A DNA stretch of 64,000 nucleotides from Collinsella aerofaciens (GTDB lineage: Bacteria > Actinomycetota > Coriobacteriia > Coriobacteriales > Coriobacteriaceae), in NCBI GenBank assembly GCA_008680965.1, contig NAKE01000001.1, forward strand, positions 2,170,001 through 2,234,000. The letters run 5' to 3'. The notes beneath the pieces were generated by a model. The model saw only the letters and a list, made by a program, of their open reading frames with translations. It had not been told where the DNA came from and did no database searches. The position numbers and the translations under genes are program-made. Positions 15,973 to 24,782 of the stretch are shown in pieces. Each line of letters opens with the position of its first letter. Position 1 is the first letter of the stretch.

Positions 15973-16830
15973 ATGGCCAGAGGCGAGACATACGAGGAGT
16001 TCACGGCGAAGTTCGAGCCGAAGAAGACGACCGACGACTGCTACACCCCGCCGGAGGTGTACGGCTGCGTGCTTGATTGGGCGCACCGCGAGTACGGGTT
16101 CGACCTGGCGAAGGTCGCGCGCCCGTTCTACCCGGGCGGCGACTACGAGCGCGAGGAGTACCCGGAGGGGTGCACGGTGGTGGACAACCCGCCGTTCTCG
16201 ATACTGAGCAGAATCGTCAAGCACTACCAGGAGCGCGGCGTGGGCTTCTTCCTGTTCGCCCCCACCCTGACGTGCATGGGCATCAGGAACTGCTGCAAGG
16301 TCGTCGTGGGCGCGGGAGTGACCTACGCCAACGGCGCGAGCGTCAACACGTCGTTCGTGACCAACCTCGACGCCGCCCAGGCGAGGAGCGCGCCGGAGCT
16401 GCGCGCCGAGCTGGACGCCGCGATAGAGCGCCTGCGCCGCGAGAAGGCCAAGGCGCTACCGAAGTACGAGTACCCCGACGAGGTGCTGACCGCGCCCATG
16501 CTGGCGCGCTACTCCAAGTACGGCATCGACTTCCGCGTGGGCCCGCAGGAGTGCAGCTTCACGAGGGCGCTCGACGCGCAGCGCGGCCAGGGCAAGGCGA
16601 TATACGGCAGCGGCTACCTCATATCAGAGCGTGCAGCCGCAGAGCGTGCAGCCGCAGAGCGTGCAGCCGCAGAGCGTGCAGCCGCAGAGCGTGCAGCCGC
16701 AGAGCGTGCAGCCGCAGAGCGTGCAGCCGCAGAGCGTGCAGCCGCAGAGCGTGCAGCCGCAGAGCGTGCAGCCGCAGAGCGTTTCGCGCTTTCGCCGCGC
16801 GAGCGCGATGTGATCGCGTCGCTTGGCTAG
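15973..16830 (+). CDS. Phage DNA adenine methyltransferase-like protein with ERAAA repeat tail
   Basis: 285 residues. The segment CTVVDNPPFSILSRIV near residue 75 contains DNPPF, the catalytic motif IV of N6-adenine methyltransferases, and TDDCYTPPEVY precedes it. A clear SAM-binding FxGxG is not seen, so activity is uncertain. Ten perfect 15-base repeats give (ERAAA)10, a predicted rigid helix, then the protein ends in a short tail (FALSPRERDVIASLG). It stands between two terminators or promoters and the terminase genes. It could protect phage DNA from restriction; that is inference. Confidence 0.65.
   Translation: MARGETYEEFTAKFEPKKTTDDCYTPPEVYGCVLDWAHREYGFDLAKVARPFYPGGDYEREEYPEGCTVVDNPPFSILSRIVKHYQERGVGFFLFAPTLTCMGIRNCCKVVVGAGVTYANGASVNTSFVTNLDAAQARSAPELRAELDAAIERLRREKAKALPKYEYPDEVLTAPMLARYSKYGIDFRVGPQECSFTRALDAQRGQGKAIYGSGYLISERAAAERAAAERAAAERAAAERAAAERAAAERAAAERAAAERAAAERAAAERFALSPRERDVIASLG
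16627..16782 (+). repeat. 15-bp tandem repeat, ten perfect copies plus six bases
   Basis: The unit GAGCGTGCAGCCGCA repeats ten times without a mismatch from 16627 to 16776. The unit is a multiple of three, so gain or loss of copies keeps the frame. Perfect identity suggests recent expansion. Confidence 0.95.
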
Positions 16831-16859
16831 CGCGAAACTAATCAGGAAGGAGGCCGCAG

Positions 16860-17291
16860 GTGCCCAAGAAGGACAAGCCGCTCACGGCGAAGCAGGAGGC
16901 GTTCGCCCGCGAGATGGCCAAGCCCCGCGCCAAGCAGCAGGACGCGTACCGCGCGGCCTACGACTGCAAGCGCATGAACTACAACTCGATAAGCTGCGCC
17001 GCCTCCAAGCTGATGCGCGACCCACGAATCGCGCACAGAATCCAGGAAATCCGCGACGCGGCCGCCAAGGACTGCCGCTGGGAGCTGCAGGACGCGGCCG
17101 CCCCGCTGTTCGAGGTGCTGGACGGCGCGCTGCCCATCTTCCGCCGCCAGGCGGCCGAGGGCAGCATCAACGGCGACGCGCGCCTGGCCATAACCGAGAG
17201 CGTGAAGCTGCTCAACGACATGTTCGGGGTGGACGGCGCGAAGGCCGCCATGGCGGAGGCGGGGGTGACCATCGTTGACGACCTCGGTTAG
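16860..17291 (+). CDS. Terminase small subunit
   Basis: 143 residues from GTG 16860, behind AGGAAGGAGG. It recognises phage DNA for packaging. The N-terminal pattern LTAKQEAFAREMAKPRAKQQDAYRAAY is that of the terminase_2 family HTH. It overlaps the large-subunit gene by 17 bases. Confidence 0.88.
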   Translation: MPKKDKPLTAKQEAFAREMAKPRAKQQDAYRAAYDCKRMNYNSISCAASKLMRDPRIAHRIQEIRDAAAKDCRWELQDAAAPLFEVLDGALPIFRRQAAEGSINGDARLAITESVKLLNDMFGVDGAKAAMAEAGVTIVDDLG

Positions 17292-18558
17292 GCTGTCGGA
17301 CGTCGTAGCGTCCGTGTTCGCCGGCGTGTGGCGCTCCATCAAGTCGCACGAGTTCACGCACTACTGGTTCAAGGGCGGGCGCAACTCCACCAAGTCCTCG
17401 TTCATATCCATCGCCATCGTGCTGCTGGTCATGCTCAACCCCGACGCGAACGCCGTGGTGCTGCGCAAGGTCGGCAACACGCTGCGCACGTCCGTCTACG
17501 AGCAGATAGGCTGGGCGTGCGACGTGCTGGGCGTGGCGCACCTGTTCGACTTCGGCCTGTCCCCCATGGAGGTGACGTACCGCCCCACCGGGCAGGTCAT
17601 ACGCTTCGTGGGATGCGACAAGCCCAAGAAGCTGAAGTCCGCGAAGTTCCGCACCGGCTACTGCGCCGTGGTGTGGTTCGAGGAGGTCGACGAGTTCGAC
17701 GGCATGGACGAGGTGCGCAGCGTGCTGGCCACGTTCCTGCGCGGCGGCGACGTGTTCTGGGTCTTCTACAGCTACAACCCCCCGCGCTCGGCGCGCAACT
17801 GGGTGAACAAGGAGGCGCGCGACCTGGAGGCCCACCCGGGCGAGGACGGGCGCTTCATATGCCACACCACGTACCTGGACGTCATAGACGAGCACCCCGA
17901 GTGGATAAGCGCCACCGCGCTGGCGGAGGCCGAGCGCAGCCGCCGCAAGACGCCCGACTCCTACCGCTGGCAATGGCTCGGCGAGGTCATCGGCACGGGC
18001 TCCGAGGTGTTCCCCGACGAGCTGCTGGAAATCCGGCCCATAACCGCCGAGGAGCGCGAGGCCATCGCCCTGCGCTCGTTCGGCGTGGACGCGGGCAGCG
18101 TGCACCCGTGGGTGTTTATCGAGGCGGGCTACGACGAGAACGAGCGCGTGCTGTACCTGCTGGACGAGGAGAGCCGCCAGGGAACCGAGGCCATCGACGT
18201 CAAGACCGCCGAGCTGGTGGCGGCCAAGCTGCAAGCGGCCGAGGACCCCGCCGCCGACGTGTGGTGCGACAGCGCGGCGCGCGGCATGATCCTCTACTAC
18301 CAGGAACAGGGCATCGGCGCGCAGAAGTCGCTCAAGCAGGGCCTGAACGCGCCCAAGAGCCGCATCAGGTGGATGCAGAACCTTACGCGCATAGTCATCG
18401 ACCCCGACCGCTGCCCGCTCGCCGCCAAGGAGTTCCCCGAGTTCGAGTACGTGTCGAACGGGCAGGGCGACATAACCGAGACACTGCCGAAGGTGAACGA
18501 CGACGCGATAGACGCGGCGGGCTACGCCGCAGGACTGTGGATAAGGAGCAACCTCTGA
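17275..18558 (+). CDS. Terminase large subunit
   Basis: 427 residues; ATPase that drives DNA into the prohead and a nuclease that cuts it. An ATP-binding loop GGRNSTKSS lies near residue 35 and the Walker B-like VVWFEEVDEF near residue 140, followed by SYNPP as coupling motif. Nuclease Asp residues are in SFGVDAGSVHPW, VWCDSAARG and NDDAIDAAGY. The TTG at 17275 is used as start because the frame has no ATG nearby; a later GTG is possible. Confidence 0.92.
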   Translation: MTTSVRLSDVVASVFAGVWRSIKSHEFTHYWFKGGRNSTKSSFISIAIVLLVMLNPDANAVVLRKVGNTLRTSVYEQIGWACDVLGVAHLFDFGLSPMEVTYRPTGQVIRFVGCDKPKKLKSAKFRTGYCAVVWFEEVDEFDGMDEVRSVLATFLRGGDVFWVFYSYNPPRSARNWVNKEARDLEAHPGEDGRFICHTTYLDVIDEHPEWISATALAEAERSRRKTPDSYRWQWLGEVIGTGSEVFPDELLEIRPITAEEREAIALRSFGVDAGSVHPWVFIEAGYDENERVLYLLDEESRQGTEAIDVKTAELVAAKLQAAEDPAADVWCDSAARGMILYYQEQGIGAQKSLKQGLNAPKSRIRWMQNLTRIVIDPDRCPLAAKEFPEFEYVSNGQGDITETLPKVNDDAIDAAGYAAGLWIRSNL

Positions 18559-20072
18559 TGGAGAAGCGAGGCAACACGGGCTACGCCGAGGCGTGGCTGC
18601 GCCGCATGGGATACCAGCCGGACACCCGCATGCAGGGCATGGTGGGCGTCTGGTTCGGCTGGTTCGCGGCGAACAACGGCTGGTACCACTACAGCGAGCG
18701 GCGCGGCTTCCGCGTGTACAAGCGCGAGCGCGCCAGCCTGCACCCGGCGGCGCTCGTGGCCGACGAGTGGGCCAGTCTGCTCATGAACGAGAGCACGATC
18801 ATCTCCAGCACGAGCGACGAGCGCCGCGCCTGGATGGCGCGCTACTTCGCCAACCCCACGGCGACGGGCGGCGTCGGCGACGAGGGGCACGAGGACGGCC
18901 AGGCCGCACCGCAGCCGACAGAGGACGGCGACGCGCCCACATCGTTCGCCATGGACAACGCCGACTTCATAGCCCGCGCGTTCGCCATGGGCACGGGCGC
19001 GTGGGTCATCGAGCCGCGAGGCGTGACCGACAGCGCCTACACGCCCGACGCCGAGCTGCGCATCGTGCGGTATGACGCCAGCCAGATAATCCCGCTAACG
19101 TGGAGCGCGGACGACTGCACGCAGTGCGCGTTCGTCGGGCGCGTGGAGGTCGCGGGGCGCGACTACGACCAGTGCCAGGCCCACGTGCTCAAGGGCGGCA
19201 CCTACCACATCCTCACGCAGCTGTTCGACACCCGCACGCACAAGCAGGTGGCGGTCGAGGGCATCAGCGCCGACATGGACACGCGGTGCACGCGCCCGCT
19301 GTTCGCGCTCGTGCGCCCAGCCGTGTCGAACCGCTACTACGACTACTGCGCGATGGGCGCGAGCGTGTACTGCAACGCCGTGGGGGCCATGAAGGTGGTC
19401 GACGAGGCCGCCACCTCCCTGCTCGACCACATTCGCGTGGGCCGCCCGCGCACGTTCGTGGACAAGACCCTCATAGAGTCCAAGACCGACAAGGGGCCGG
19501 ACGGCAGCCTCACGAAGACCTACTACGCCTTCGGCGAGGCCGACGACACCATCTTCAGCATGAACCCCGGCGACGAGGGGTCGGCCAAGATTCAGACCGT
19601 TCAGAGCGACCTCAAGGCCGACGAGAACGCCAGCGCCATCAACACGGGCCTGCGCCTGCTGTCGGTGGCGTGCGGCTTCGGCAACGGCTACTTCTCCTGG
19701 GAGTCGCACACGGGCCTGAAGACCGCCAAGGAGGTGGCGGCGGACAACTCGCAGCTGATGCGCTCCATCCACCGCCACGAGAACGCCCTGCGCAAGTCCA
19801 TCGTGCGCCTGGTAAACGGCATGGCCGACGCGTGCCGCAACGTCAAGGGCGAGGCGGTGCCGTACGGCGACGTCACCGTGGACTTCGACGACTCCATCAT
19901 CAGCGACACGCAGAGCGCCCGCGAGATGGCCATGAGCGAGGTCGGCGCGGGCATCATGTCCCCGTGGGAGTACCGCCGCCGCTTCTACGGCGAGACCGCC
20001 GAAGAAGCCAAGGCCAACGTGCCCGAGCAGCAGGGCGGCGCGTACGACATGCTGGGCGACGGGCTCGCCTGA
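18558..20072 (+). CDS. Portal protein
   Basis: 504 residues, typical of SPP1/PBSX-type portals. It forms the ring through which DNA enters the head. Recognisable parts are the N-terminal helical region, FARAFAMGTGAWVIEP-like core (IARAFAMGTGAWVIEP) and the long C-terminal helices (AKEVAADNSQLMRSIHRHENAL). Starts within the terminase stop (TGATG) and ends within the next start. Confidence 0.88.
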   Translation: MEKRGNTGYAEAWLRRMGYQPDTRMQGMVGVWFGWFAANNGWYHYSERRGFRVYKRERASLHPAALVADEWASLLMNESTIISSTSDERRAWMARYFANPTATGGVGDEGHEDGQAAPQPTEDGDAPTSFAMDNADFIARAFAMGTGAWVIEPRGVTDSAYTPDAELRIVRYDASQIIPLTWSADDCTQCAFVGRVEVAGRDYDQCQAHVLKGGTYHILTQLFDTRTHKQVAVEGISADMDTRCTRPLFALVRPAVSNRYYDYCAMGASVYCNAVGAMKVVDEAATSLLDHIRVGRPRTFVDKTLIESKTDKGPDGSLTKTYYAFGEADDTIFSMNPGDEGSAKIQTVQSDLKADENASAINTGLRLLSVACGFGNGYFSWESHTGLKTAKEVAADNSQLMRSIHRHENALRKSIVRLVNGMADACRNVKGEAVPYGDVTVDFDDSIISDTQSAREMAMSEVGAGIMSPWEYRRRFYGETAEEAKANVPEQQGGAYDMLGDGLA

Positions 20073-21748
20073 TGCTGGGGCCGGACTACATAGAGCACTT
20101 CACCGACGCGGCGCAGGCGGCCATGGACGAGTACACCCTGCGCCTGGTGTGCATCTACGCCGCCCTCATAGGCTCCATCGACTTCGAGGGCGACAGCGCC
20201 TACTCGCAGGCCGCCCGCAAGGCGGCGCTTGCCGCCAAGGACGTGCAGAAGGCCATGAACGAGGAGGGCCGCAGAGCCGCGCGCGAGGCCGCCAAGGCCG
20301 CAGCCGAGGCGGTGGCCAAGAGCGCCGAGACGGACCTTGGCACGCTCGGCACGGCCATGGGCGCGCTGTCCAAGACGATGCAGTGGAGGCTGCACAACTC
20401 GGCGCGGGCCACGGCGGCGGGAGTGCAGGACGTCGTGAGCCGCGACAACCTCAAGATGCCCGCCAACGTGCAGCGCGCCTACCTCGAAGTCGTGGCGCAG
20501 GCCGTGGCTCGGGTGAACTCGGGCATGGCCGGGTACGAGCAGGCCACCCGCGAGGCCGTGCTGAAGCTGGCGCGGCGCGGCGTGTCCGTGGTGGAGTACA
20601 AGAGCGGGGCGTGGGCGCAGGCGGACGTGGCCATGCGCCGCCACATCCGCACCCAGGTGGCGCAGGCGGGCAGCCGCAACACGCTGGACCTCATGGAGGA
20701 GACAGGGCACGACCTCGTGCAGACCTCCTCGCACGGCGGGGCGCGCCCGAGCCACGCCAAGTGGCAGGGCCGCGTGTTCAGCCTGTCGGGCAAGTCCAAG
20801 AAGTACCCGCCGTTCTACCGCGAGACGGGCTACGGCTCTGTCGATGGCCTGTGCGGCGCGAACTGCAAGCACGACTTCGGCATCTACGTAGAGGGCCAGC
20901 CGCTGAGGTACGAGCGCGACCCCGACGGCGGCGACGAGAAGCGCGAGGAGCGGTACCAGGCAGAGCAGAAGCAGCGCGAGATCGAGCGCGGCATACGCGC
21001 GACCAAGCGAGAGGCGGTCGCCCTGAAGGCGGCGGGGCTCGACGACACCAAGGAGCGCGTGCGCCTGGGCAAGCTGCAGAAGCGCCAGCGCGAGCACATA
21101 GCGGCCCACCCCTACCTCGCCCGCGACTACTCGCGGGAGAACCCCTACGAGACGGGCAACAAGAAGCGCGCCCTCACCCGCCAGACGGTCAGCCGCACGG
21201 CCTTCATGGCACAGCCGGACGTCAAGGCGGCCATAGCCGAGGCGGGCGTGAGCCGCAAGCGCGTGGGAGAGCTGGTCAAGGCGGGCGGCGATGGCTTCGG
21301 CATCATGGCCAAGGCGGAGCGCGGCAAGGTTCTCAGGACCGCCATAAACCAGGCCAAGGCCGAGAAGGCGCGCGACCTGCGCGTGGCGGACGCCGCAGCA
21401 ATGGCGGTCCACGACGACAAGCAGGCGAAGCACATAGCGGGCAGCCGCCAGCACGAGCAGTACGTGGCGAACCTGAAGCGCAAGGGCAGCGAGTACAAGG
21501 AGCCGAGCTGCATCACCGCGACGCTCGAAGAAGTGCGAGACCTCGTTTCAAAGCACGCGGGAACGGGGCTGGCGCGTGCGACGCGTGCCGGAAGCTGGAA
21601 CAAACGCGAAGTTTGCGACGCAGGGCGCGTGATCGGATACGTAATCGGCGATAATGGGGAGCATATCCCGACCACGCGTTTCACCATCCACTATGCCGAT
21701 GGCGACGTGCATATCGTCCCGGCGAAACCGAAGGAGGCACAGCAATGA
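20072..21748 (+). CDS. Minor head protein (phage_min_cap2-like) with C-terminal Ntox50-like toxin domain
   Basis: 558 residues. Residues 1-330 or so resemble phage minor capsid protein 2, with the conserved TSSHGGARPSHAKWQGRVF near 215 and YGSVDGLCGANCKHDF near 255. The last 110 residues match my memory of the Ntox50 pattern: KHIAGSRQHEQY, HAGTG, IGYVIG and the end TTRFTIHYADGDVHIVP. Ntox50 is a predicted RNase toxin that occurs on phage head-morphogenesis proteins, which could deliver it with the DNA. Assignment of the toxin domain is by eye. The next gene overlaps by 4 bases and may encode immunity. Confidence 0.8.
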   Translation: MLGPDYIEHFTDAAQAAMDEYTLRLVCIYAALIGSIDFEGDSAYSQAARKAALAAKDVQKAMNEEGRRAAREAAKAAAEAVAKSAETDLGTLGTAMGALSKTMQWRLHNSARATAAGVQDVVSRDNLKMPANVQRAYLEVVAQAVARVNSGMAGYEQATREAVLKLARRGVSVVEYKSGAWAQADVAMRRHIRTQVAQAGSRNTLDLMEETGHDLVQTSSHGGARPSHAKWQGRVFSLSGKSKKYPPFYRETGYGSVDGLCGANCKHDFGIYVEGQPLRYERDPDGGDEKREERYQAEQKQREIERGIRATKREAVALKAAGLDDTKERVRLGKLQKRQREHIAAHPYLARDYSRENPYETGNKKRALTRQTVSRTAFMAQPDVKAAIAEAGVSRKRVGELVKAGGDGFGIMAKAERGKVLRTAINQAKAEKARDLRVADAAAMAVHDDKQAKHIAGSRQHEQYVANLKRKGSEYKEPSCITATLEEVRDLVSKHAGTGLARATRAGSWNKREVCDAGRVIGYVIGDNGEHIPTTRFTIHYADGDVHIVPAKPKEAQQ

Positions 21749-21948
21749 AGCTATCGGAAGCGGTGAAGTATTTTCGCCAGCAGGTCAAGGTGACGTGCAC
21801 CGACGGACAGGTGGTCACGGGCAAGTTCGACGACTACCAGAGTGATGCCGAATCGCTGGACGAGCCGAACACCATAGGCATCGACAACGGTGCGGGCATC
21901 ATCGTGGATATACCCGTCGACGAGGTGGCGAGCATCGCCGCCCTGTAA
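21745..21948 (+). CDS. Small Sm/LSM-like protein, possible immunity protein
   Basis: 67 residues, in ATGA overlap with the toxin-domain head protein. The pattern MKLSEAVKYFRQQVKVTCTDG followed by VVTGKFDDYQ and a closing IIVDIPVDEVASI is that of a short Sm-like beta barrel. Tight coupling to the Ntox50-like domain suggests a neutralising partner or a fold needed for head assembly. No direct evidence for either. Confidence 0.6.
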   Translation: MKLSEAVKYFRQQVKVTCTDGQVVTGKFDDYQSDAESLDEPNTIGIDNGAGIIVDIPVDEVASIAAL

Positions 21949-21975
21949 CCACAACCAAATACAGGACGGCTACCA

Positions 21976-22006
21976 GGCCGCCCATCACGGGCGGCCTTTT
22001 CTTTTG
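21976..22006 (+). terminator. Terminator after the packaging/portal genes
   Basis: GGCCGCCC (21976-21983) pairs with GGGCGGCC (21989-21996); TTTTCTTTT follows. Confidence 0.85.
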
Positions 22007-22009
22007 CCT

Positions 22010-22029
22010 GGCGACACCTCGGGGAAGAT
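22010..22029 (+). promoter_or_regulatory. Phage intergenic motif GGCGACAC-N6-GAAGAT (candidate promoter)
   Basis: Follows the terminator directly and precedes the scaffold and capsid genes; the leader would be about 105 bases. Very similar to the site at 37484, including the upstream CTTTTCTTTTGCC. Confidence 0.5.
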
Positions 22030-22141
22030 GCGGTCACGCGATGGGGCGGCGACAACATGCCCCGCACGCGACCACGGCGACAACGGTGGGCCATCCAAGC
22101 GCGCAGGGAAGCGCGACAACCAAACACGGAAGGAGCAAGCG

Positions 22142-22699
22142 ATGGCTGAAGACAACAAGCCCCAGGGAAACGAGGGCGGCGAAGGCCAGCAGACCGAGCC
22201 CCAGAAGGAGGTCGTGTCCTACGCGAAGTACAAGCGCGAAACCGACGAGTACCAGGAGCAGGTGAAGGCCCTCAAGGCCGAGCTGGAGCAGCGCGACAAG
22301 CAGATCGAGGAGTTCACCTCCAAGGCGGGCAACGCCGAGGAGCTGCAGGCCGCGCTCGACAAGGCCAAGGCCGACAACGAGGCGTACAAGGCCGACGCCG
22401 AGAAGCGCGAGGCCGACATGCGCCGCGACTTCGCCATCGACACCAAGCTGGCGCAGATGGGGGTGCGCAACGCCAAGGCGGCGCGCGCGATCATCCCGAA
22501 CATCGCCGACGCGAAGCTGGACGAGCAGGGCAACCTAACGGGCATCGACTTCGAGGCCATGAAGAAGGACAACGCCTACATGTTCACCGACCAGCCCCGC
22601 GAGAGCGCGGGCGGCGACCCCAAGGGCGGCGCAGGCTCCGACGGCCTGGCCGACTTCCGCGCAGCTTTCGGACTCACCGACGAATCTTCAAAGGAGTAA
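22142..22699 (+). CDS. Scaffold protein (GP20-like minor structural protein)
   Basis: 185 residues, behind GGAAGGAG. Long coiled coil at about 30-120 (ETDEYQEQVKALKAELEQRDKQ) and a C-terminal domain ending in FRAAFGL. It guides capsid assembly and sits 3 bases upstream of the capsid gene, the standard order. Confidence 0.85.
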   Translation: MAEDNKPQGNEGGEGQQTEPQKEVVSYAKYKRETDEYQEQVKALKAELEQRDKQIEEFTSKAGNAEELQAALDKAKADNEAYKADAEKREADMRRDFAIDTKLAQMGVRNAKAARAIIPNIADAKLDEQGNLTGIDFEAMKKDNAYMFTDQPRESAGGDPKGGAGSDGLADFRAAFGLTDESSKE

Positions 22700-22702
22700 A
22701 TC

Positions 22703-23584
22703 ATGCCAAACAACATCGAACTGCCCGAGGGCTACGAGAACGTGCTCATGGAGGCGTACCGCAAGGAATCCCTGACCGCAGTGCTTGAGAGCGCCGCGCC
22801 GCAGGGCAACATCGCGCAGATGGAGCAGCTGGGCGAGTTCTACTACCCCGTCTACTCCATGGGCGGCCTGGGCGACGTGCAGGCCAACGGGCGACTGCCG
22901 CAGAACAACGGCGCGTCCCTGACTTGGAAGCCCATCAGCGCCAACTACGACCGCGGCACCATCCTGGAAATCGACCAGAAAGTGGACGCCCAGTCCTTCA
23001 ACCTGGCGTTCGGCAACGCCGCCGCGCACTTCAACCGCACCAAGGTGGTGCCCGAGGGAGACGCGTTCGTGTTCTCCACGCTGTGCGCAGGCACCGGCAT
23101 CACCAAGGAGCAGAAGACCTACGCCGACGGCGCGGACATGCTCAAGGGCTTGAACGCCGCCATGTGCGACATGGACGAGAAGGAGGTGCCGGAAGAGGGC
23201 CGCGTGCTGTTCATCACCCCCACCCTGCTGGGTATGGTGAAGGACCTGGACACCACCAAGTCCCGCGAGGCGCTGGACGGCTTCTCCTCCATCGTGAAGG
23301 TGCCGCAGTCCCGCTTCTACAGCGCCATCGACCTCTTGGACGGCACCACCAAGGACGAGGAGATCGGCCACTACAAGAAGGGCACCGGCGCGGTGGACAT
23401 GAACTTCCTCATCGTCCACAAGGACGCCGTGGTGCTGCGCTGGAACTTCGCGCACGGCAAGGTCATCGACGCCGAAGACAACCAGCAGGGCTTCGGCCAC
23501 CTGTTCAAGTACCGCAAGTACGGCGTGTGCGGCGTGCGCGAGAACCTGGCGCACTACATCACCGCAGGCATGAAGGCCGCGTAG
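22703..23584 (+). CDS. Major capsid protein
   Basis: 293 residues. Position after the scaffold gene, a strong ribosome site (AAAGGAG) and the sequence pattern (LLDGTTKDEEIGHYKKGTGAVDMNFLIVHKDAVV) are those of capsid proteins of SPP1/Lactococcus-type siphoviruses. Expected HK97 fold. Confidence 0.85.
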   Translation: MPNNIELPEGYENVLMEAYRKESLTAVLESAAPQGNIAQMEQLGEFYYPVYSMGGLGDVQANGRLPQNNGASLTWKPISANYDRGTILEIDQKVDAQSFNLAFGNAAAHFNRTKVVPEGDAFVFSTLCAGTGITKEQKTYADGADMLKGLNAAMCDMDEKEVPEEGRVLFITPTLLGMVKDLDTTKSREALDGFSSIVKVPQSRFYSAIDLLDGTTKDEEIGHYKKGTGAVDMNFLIVHKDAVVLRWNFAHGKVIDAEDNQQGFGHLFKYRKYGVCGVRENLAHYITAGMKAA

Positions 23585-23598
23585 GAAGGAGGCGCGAC

Positions 23599-23754
23599 AT
23601 GCGCACCGTTGGACTGGCCTTCGAGAAGGAGGCCCCGAAGAAGGCCAAGCCCGCCAAGGGCAAGGCGGAAAAGCCCGAGGCGAAGGCCGCAGACGAGCAG
23701 CCCGCCAAGGGCAAGGCGGAAAAGCCCGAGGCGGCCGAGGACGATGGAAACTAG
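23599..23754 (+). CDS. Small Lys/Ala/Pro-rich protein with internal duplication
   Basis: 51 residues, behind GAAGGAGG. KPAKGKAEKPEA occurs twice (36-base repeat). Unstructured and basic, like small head-associated decoration or DNA-binding proteins, but not assignable. Its end overlaps the next gene by 11 bases. Confidence 0.55.
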   Translation: MRTVGLAFEKEAPKKAKPAKGKAEKPEAKAADEQPAKGKAEKPEAAEDDGN

Positions 23755-24103
23755 AGCCCCGACCCACGAGGACTACCTGGCAGCCGGGCGCGGGGAGCTG
23801 TCCGCCGAGGAGTTCAAGGCGGCGCTCCCCCACGCCACGGCAGCCGTGCGCGACCTGATCTTCCCCAACGAGCCGGACGGCTCCGAGGAGTGGGCGCGCG
23901 CGGTCATGGCGGCCTGCGAGGTCGACGCCGCGTACGGATGCTCGGGCGGCATCATGGAGGGCGGCGGCTTCACCGTCGGCTCGTTCTCGTGGAACCCCGG
24001 TACCGAAGGGGCCAGCACCTACCGCAGCGACATGGAGGCCGCCGTCCGCCGCGAGCTGCTTGGAACGCCGCTGCTCTACGCGGGCATCGGGGGTACCAGA
24101 TGA
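23744..24103 (+). CDS. Putative head-tail connector protein
   Basis: 119 residues, helical (HEDYLAAGRGELSAEEFKAAL). First gene after the capsid group, where gp15/gp6-like adaptors lie in SPP1-like phages. Assigned by order and size. Confidence 0.65.
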   Translation: METRAPTHEDYLAAGRGELSAEEFKAALPHATAAVRDLIFPNEPDGSEEWARAVMAACEVDAAYGCSGGIMEGGGFTVGSFSWNPGTEGASTYRSDMEAAVRRELLGTPLLYAGIGGTR

Positions 24104-24429
24104 TGCGAGTGCCGCGCTCGGCGCGGCCCTCCACCATGTCCGTCAAGGTGCCCAGGGAGGGCGGCTACGGCGGCGAGTTCGAGCAGCCCGTCGAGGTGCG
24201 CCGCGTGCGCTTCGAGCCCGTCTCGGCGTGGCTCGTGCGCGAGTACGCCCTGGGCGACGGCGCGCAGGGCCTCGTGATAGCGGACGGCGCGGACAGCCCC
24301 GGCATGTTCGACGTGCCAGTGGGCAGCCGCGTGAGCATCGACGGGGGCGAGTGGATGAACGTGGCGAGGTGCACGCCCCGCCGCGCGTTCGGCACCCGTC
24401 CCCACCACTGGGAACTGGAGGTGAGGTAG
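24100..24429 (+). CDS. Putative head closure / minor capsid protein
   Basis: 109 residues, predominantly beta, ending in HHWELEVR. Starts in ATGA overlap with the preceding gene. Size, order and the basic beta-rich sequence suggest the stopper or minor capsid protein 1 role. Confidence 0.62.
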   Translation: MMRVPRSARPSTMSVKVPREGGYGGEFEQPVEVRRVRFEPVSAWLVREYALGDGAQGLVIADGADSPGMFDVPVGSRVSIDGGEWMNVARCTPRRAFGTRPHHWELEVR

Positions 24430-24431
24430 CC

Positions 24432-24782
24432 ATGCCCGCAGCAGTTACGGTCGACCTGACCAAGCTCATGAAGCGTTTCAGCGCGAAGGAGCTGGAGGCC
24501 AAGCAGGTGAAGTTCGCCATGAGCGTGGCCGAGGACATGAACGCGTTCACGCCAGAGGACACCAAGCGCATGCACAACTCCATGCAGGCCGCCTCCGACT
24601 TCAGGCAGGGCCTCGTCATATGGGACGCCGACTACGCCGCCTACGTGCGCGACCTGCCCGACAGCTCCATCAAGCACGGCAAGAACCCGAGGGCCAAGGC
24701 CGACTGGCCGAAGGCCGCGAAAGAAGCGCATGGCGAGGACTGGGAGCGCCTGGCCGTCGACCTCCTGACCGAGGGGGCGTGA
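24432..24782 (+). CDS. Minor capsid protein 2-type connector (PF11114-like)
   Basis: 116 residues. The pattern VAEDMNAFTPEDTKRMHNSM followed by IWDADYAAYVRDLP and NPRAKADWPKAAKEAHGEDW is typical of small connector proteins (minor_capsid_2 / HK97 gp10-like) in tailed phages. It probably joins head and tail. Confidence 0.72.
   Translation: MPAAVTVDLTKLMKRFSAKELEAKQVKFAMSVAEDMNAFTPEDTKRMHNSMQAASDFRQGLVIWDADYAAYVRDLPDSSIKHGKNPRAKADWPKAAKEAHGEDWERLAVDLLTEGA

Noticed and set aside
16631..16813. QSVQP-repeat reading frame
   Set aside because: Shadow of the 15-bp repeat in another frame of the methyltransferase-like gene.
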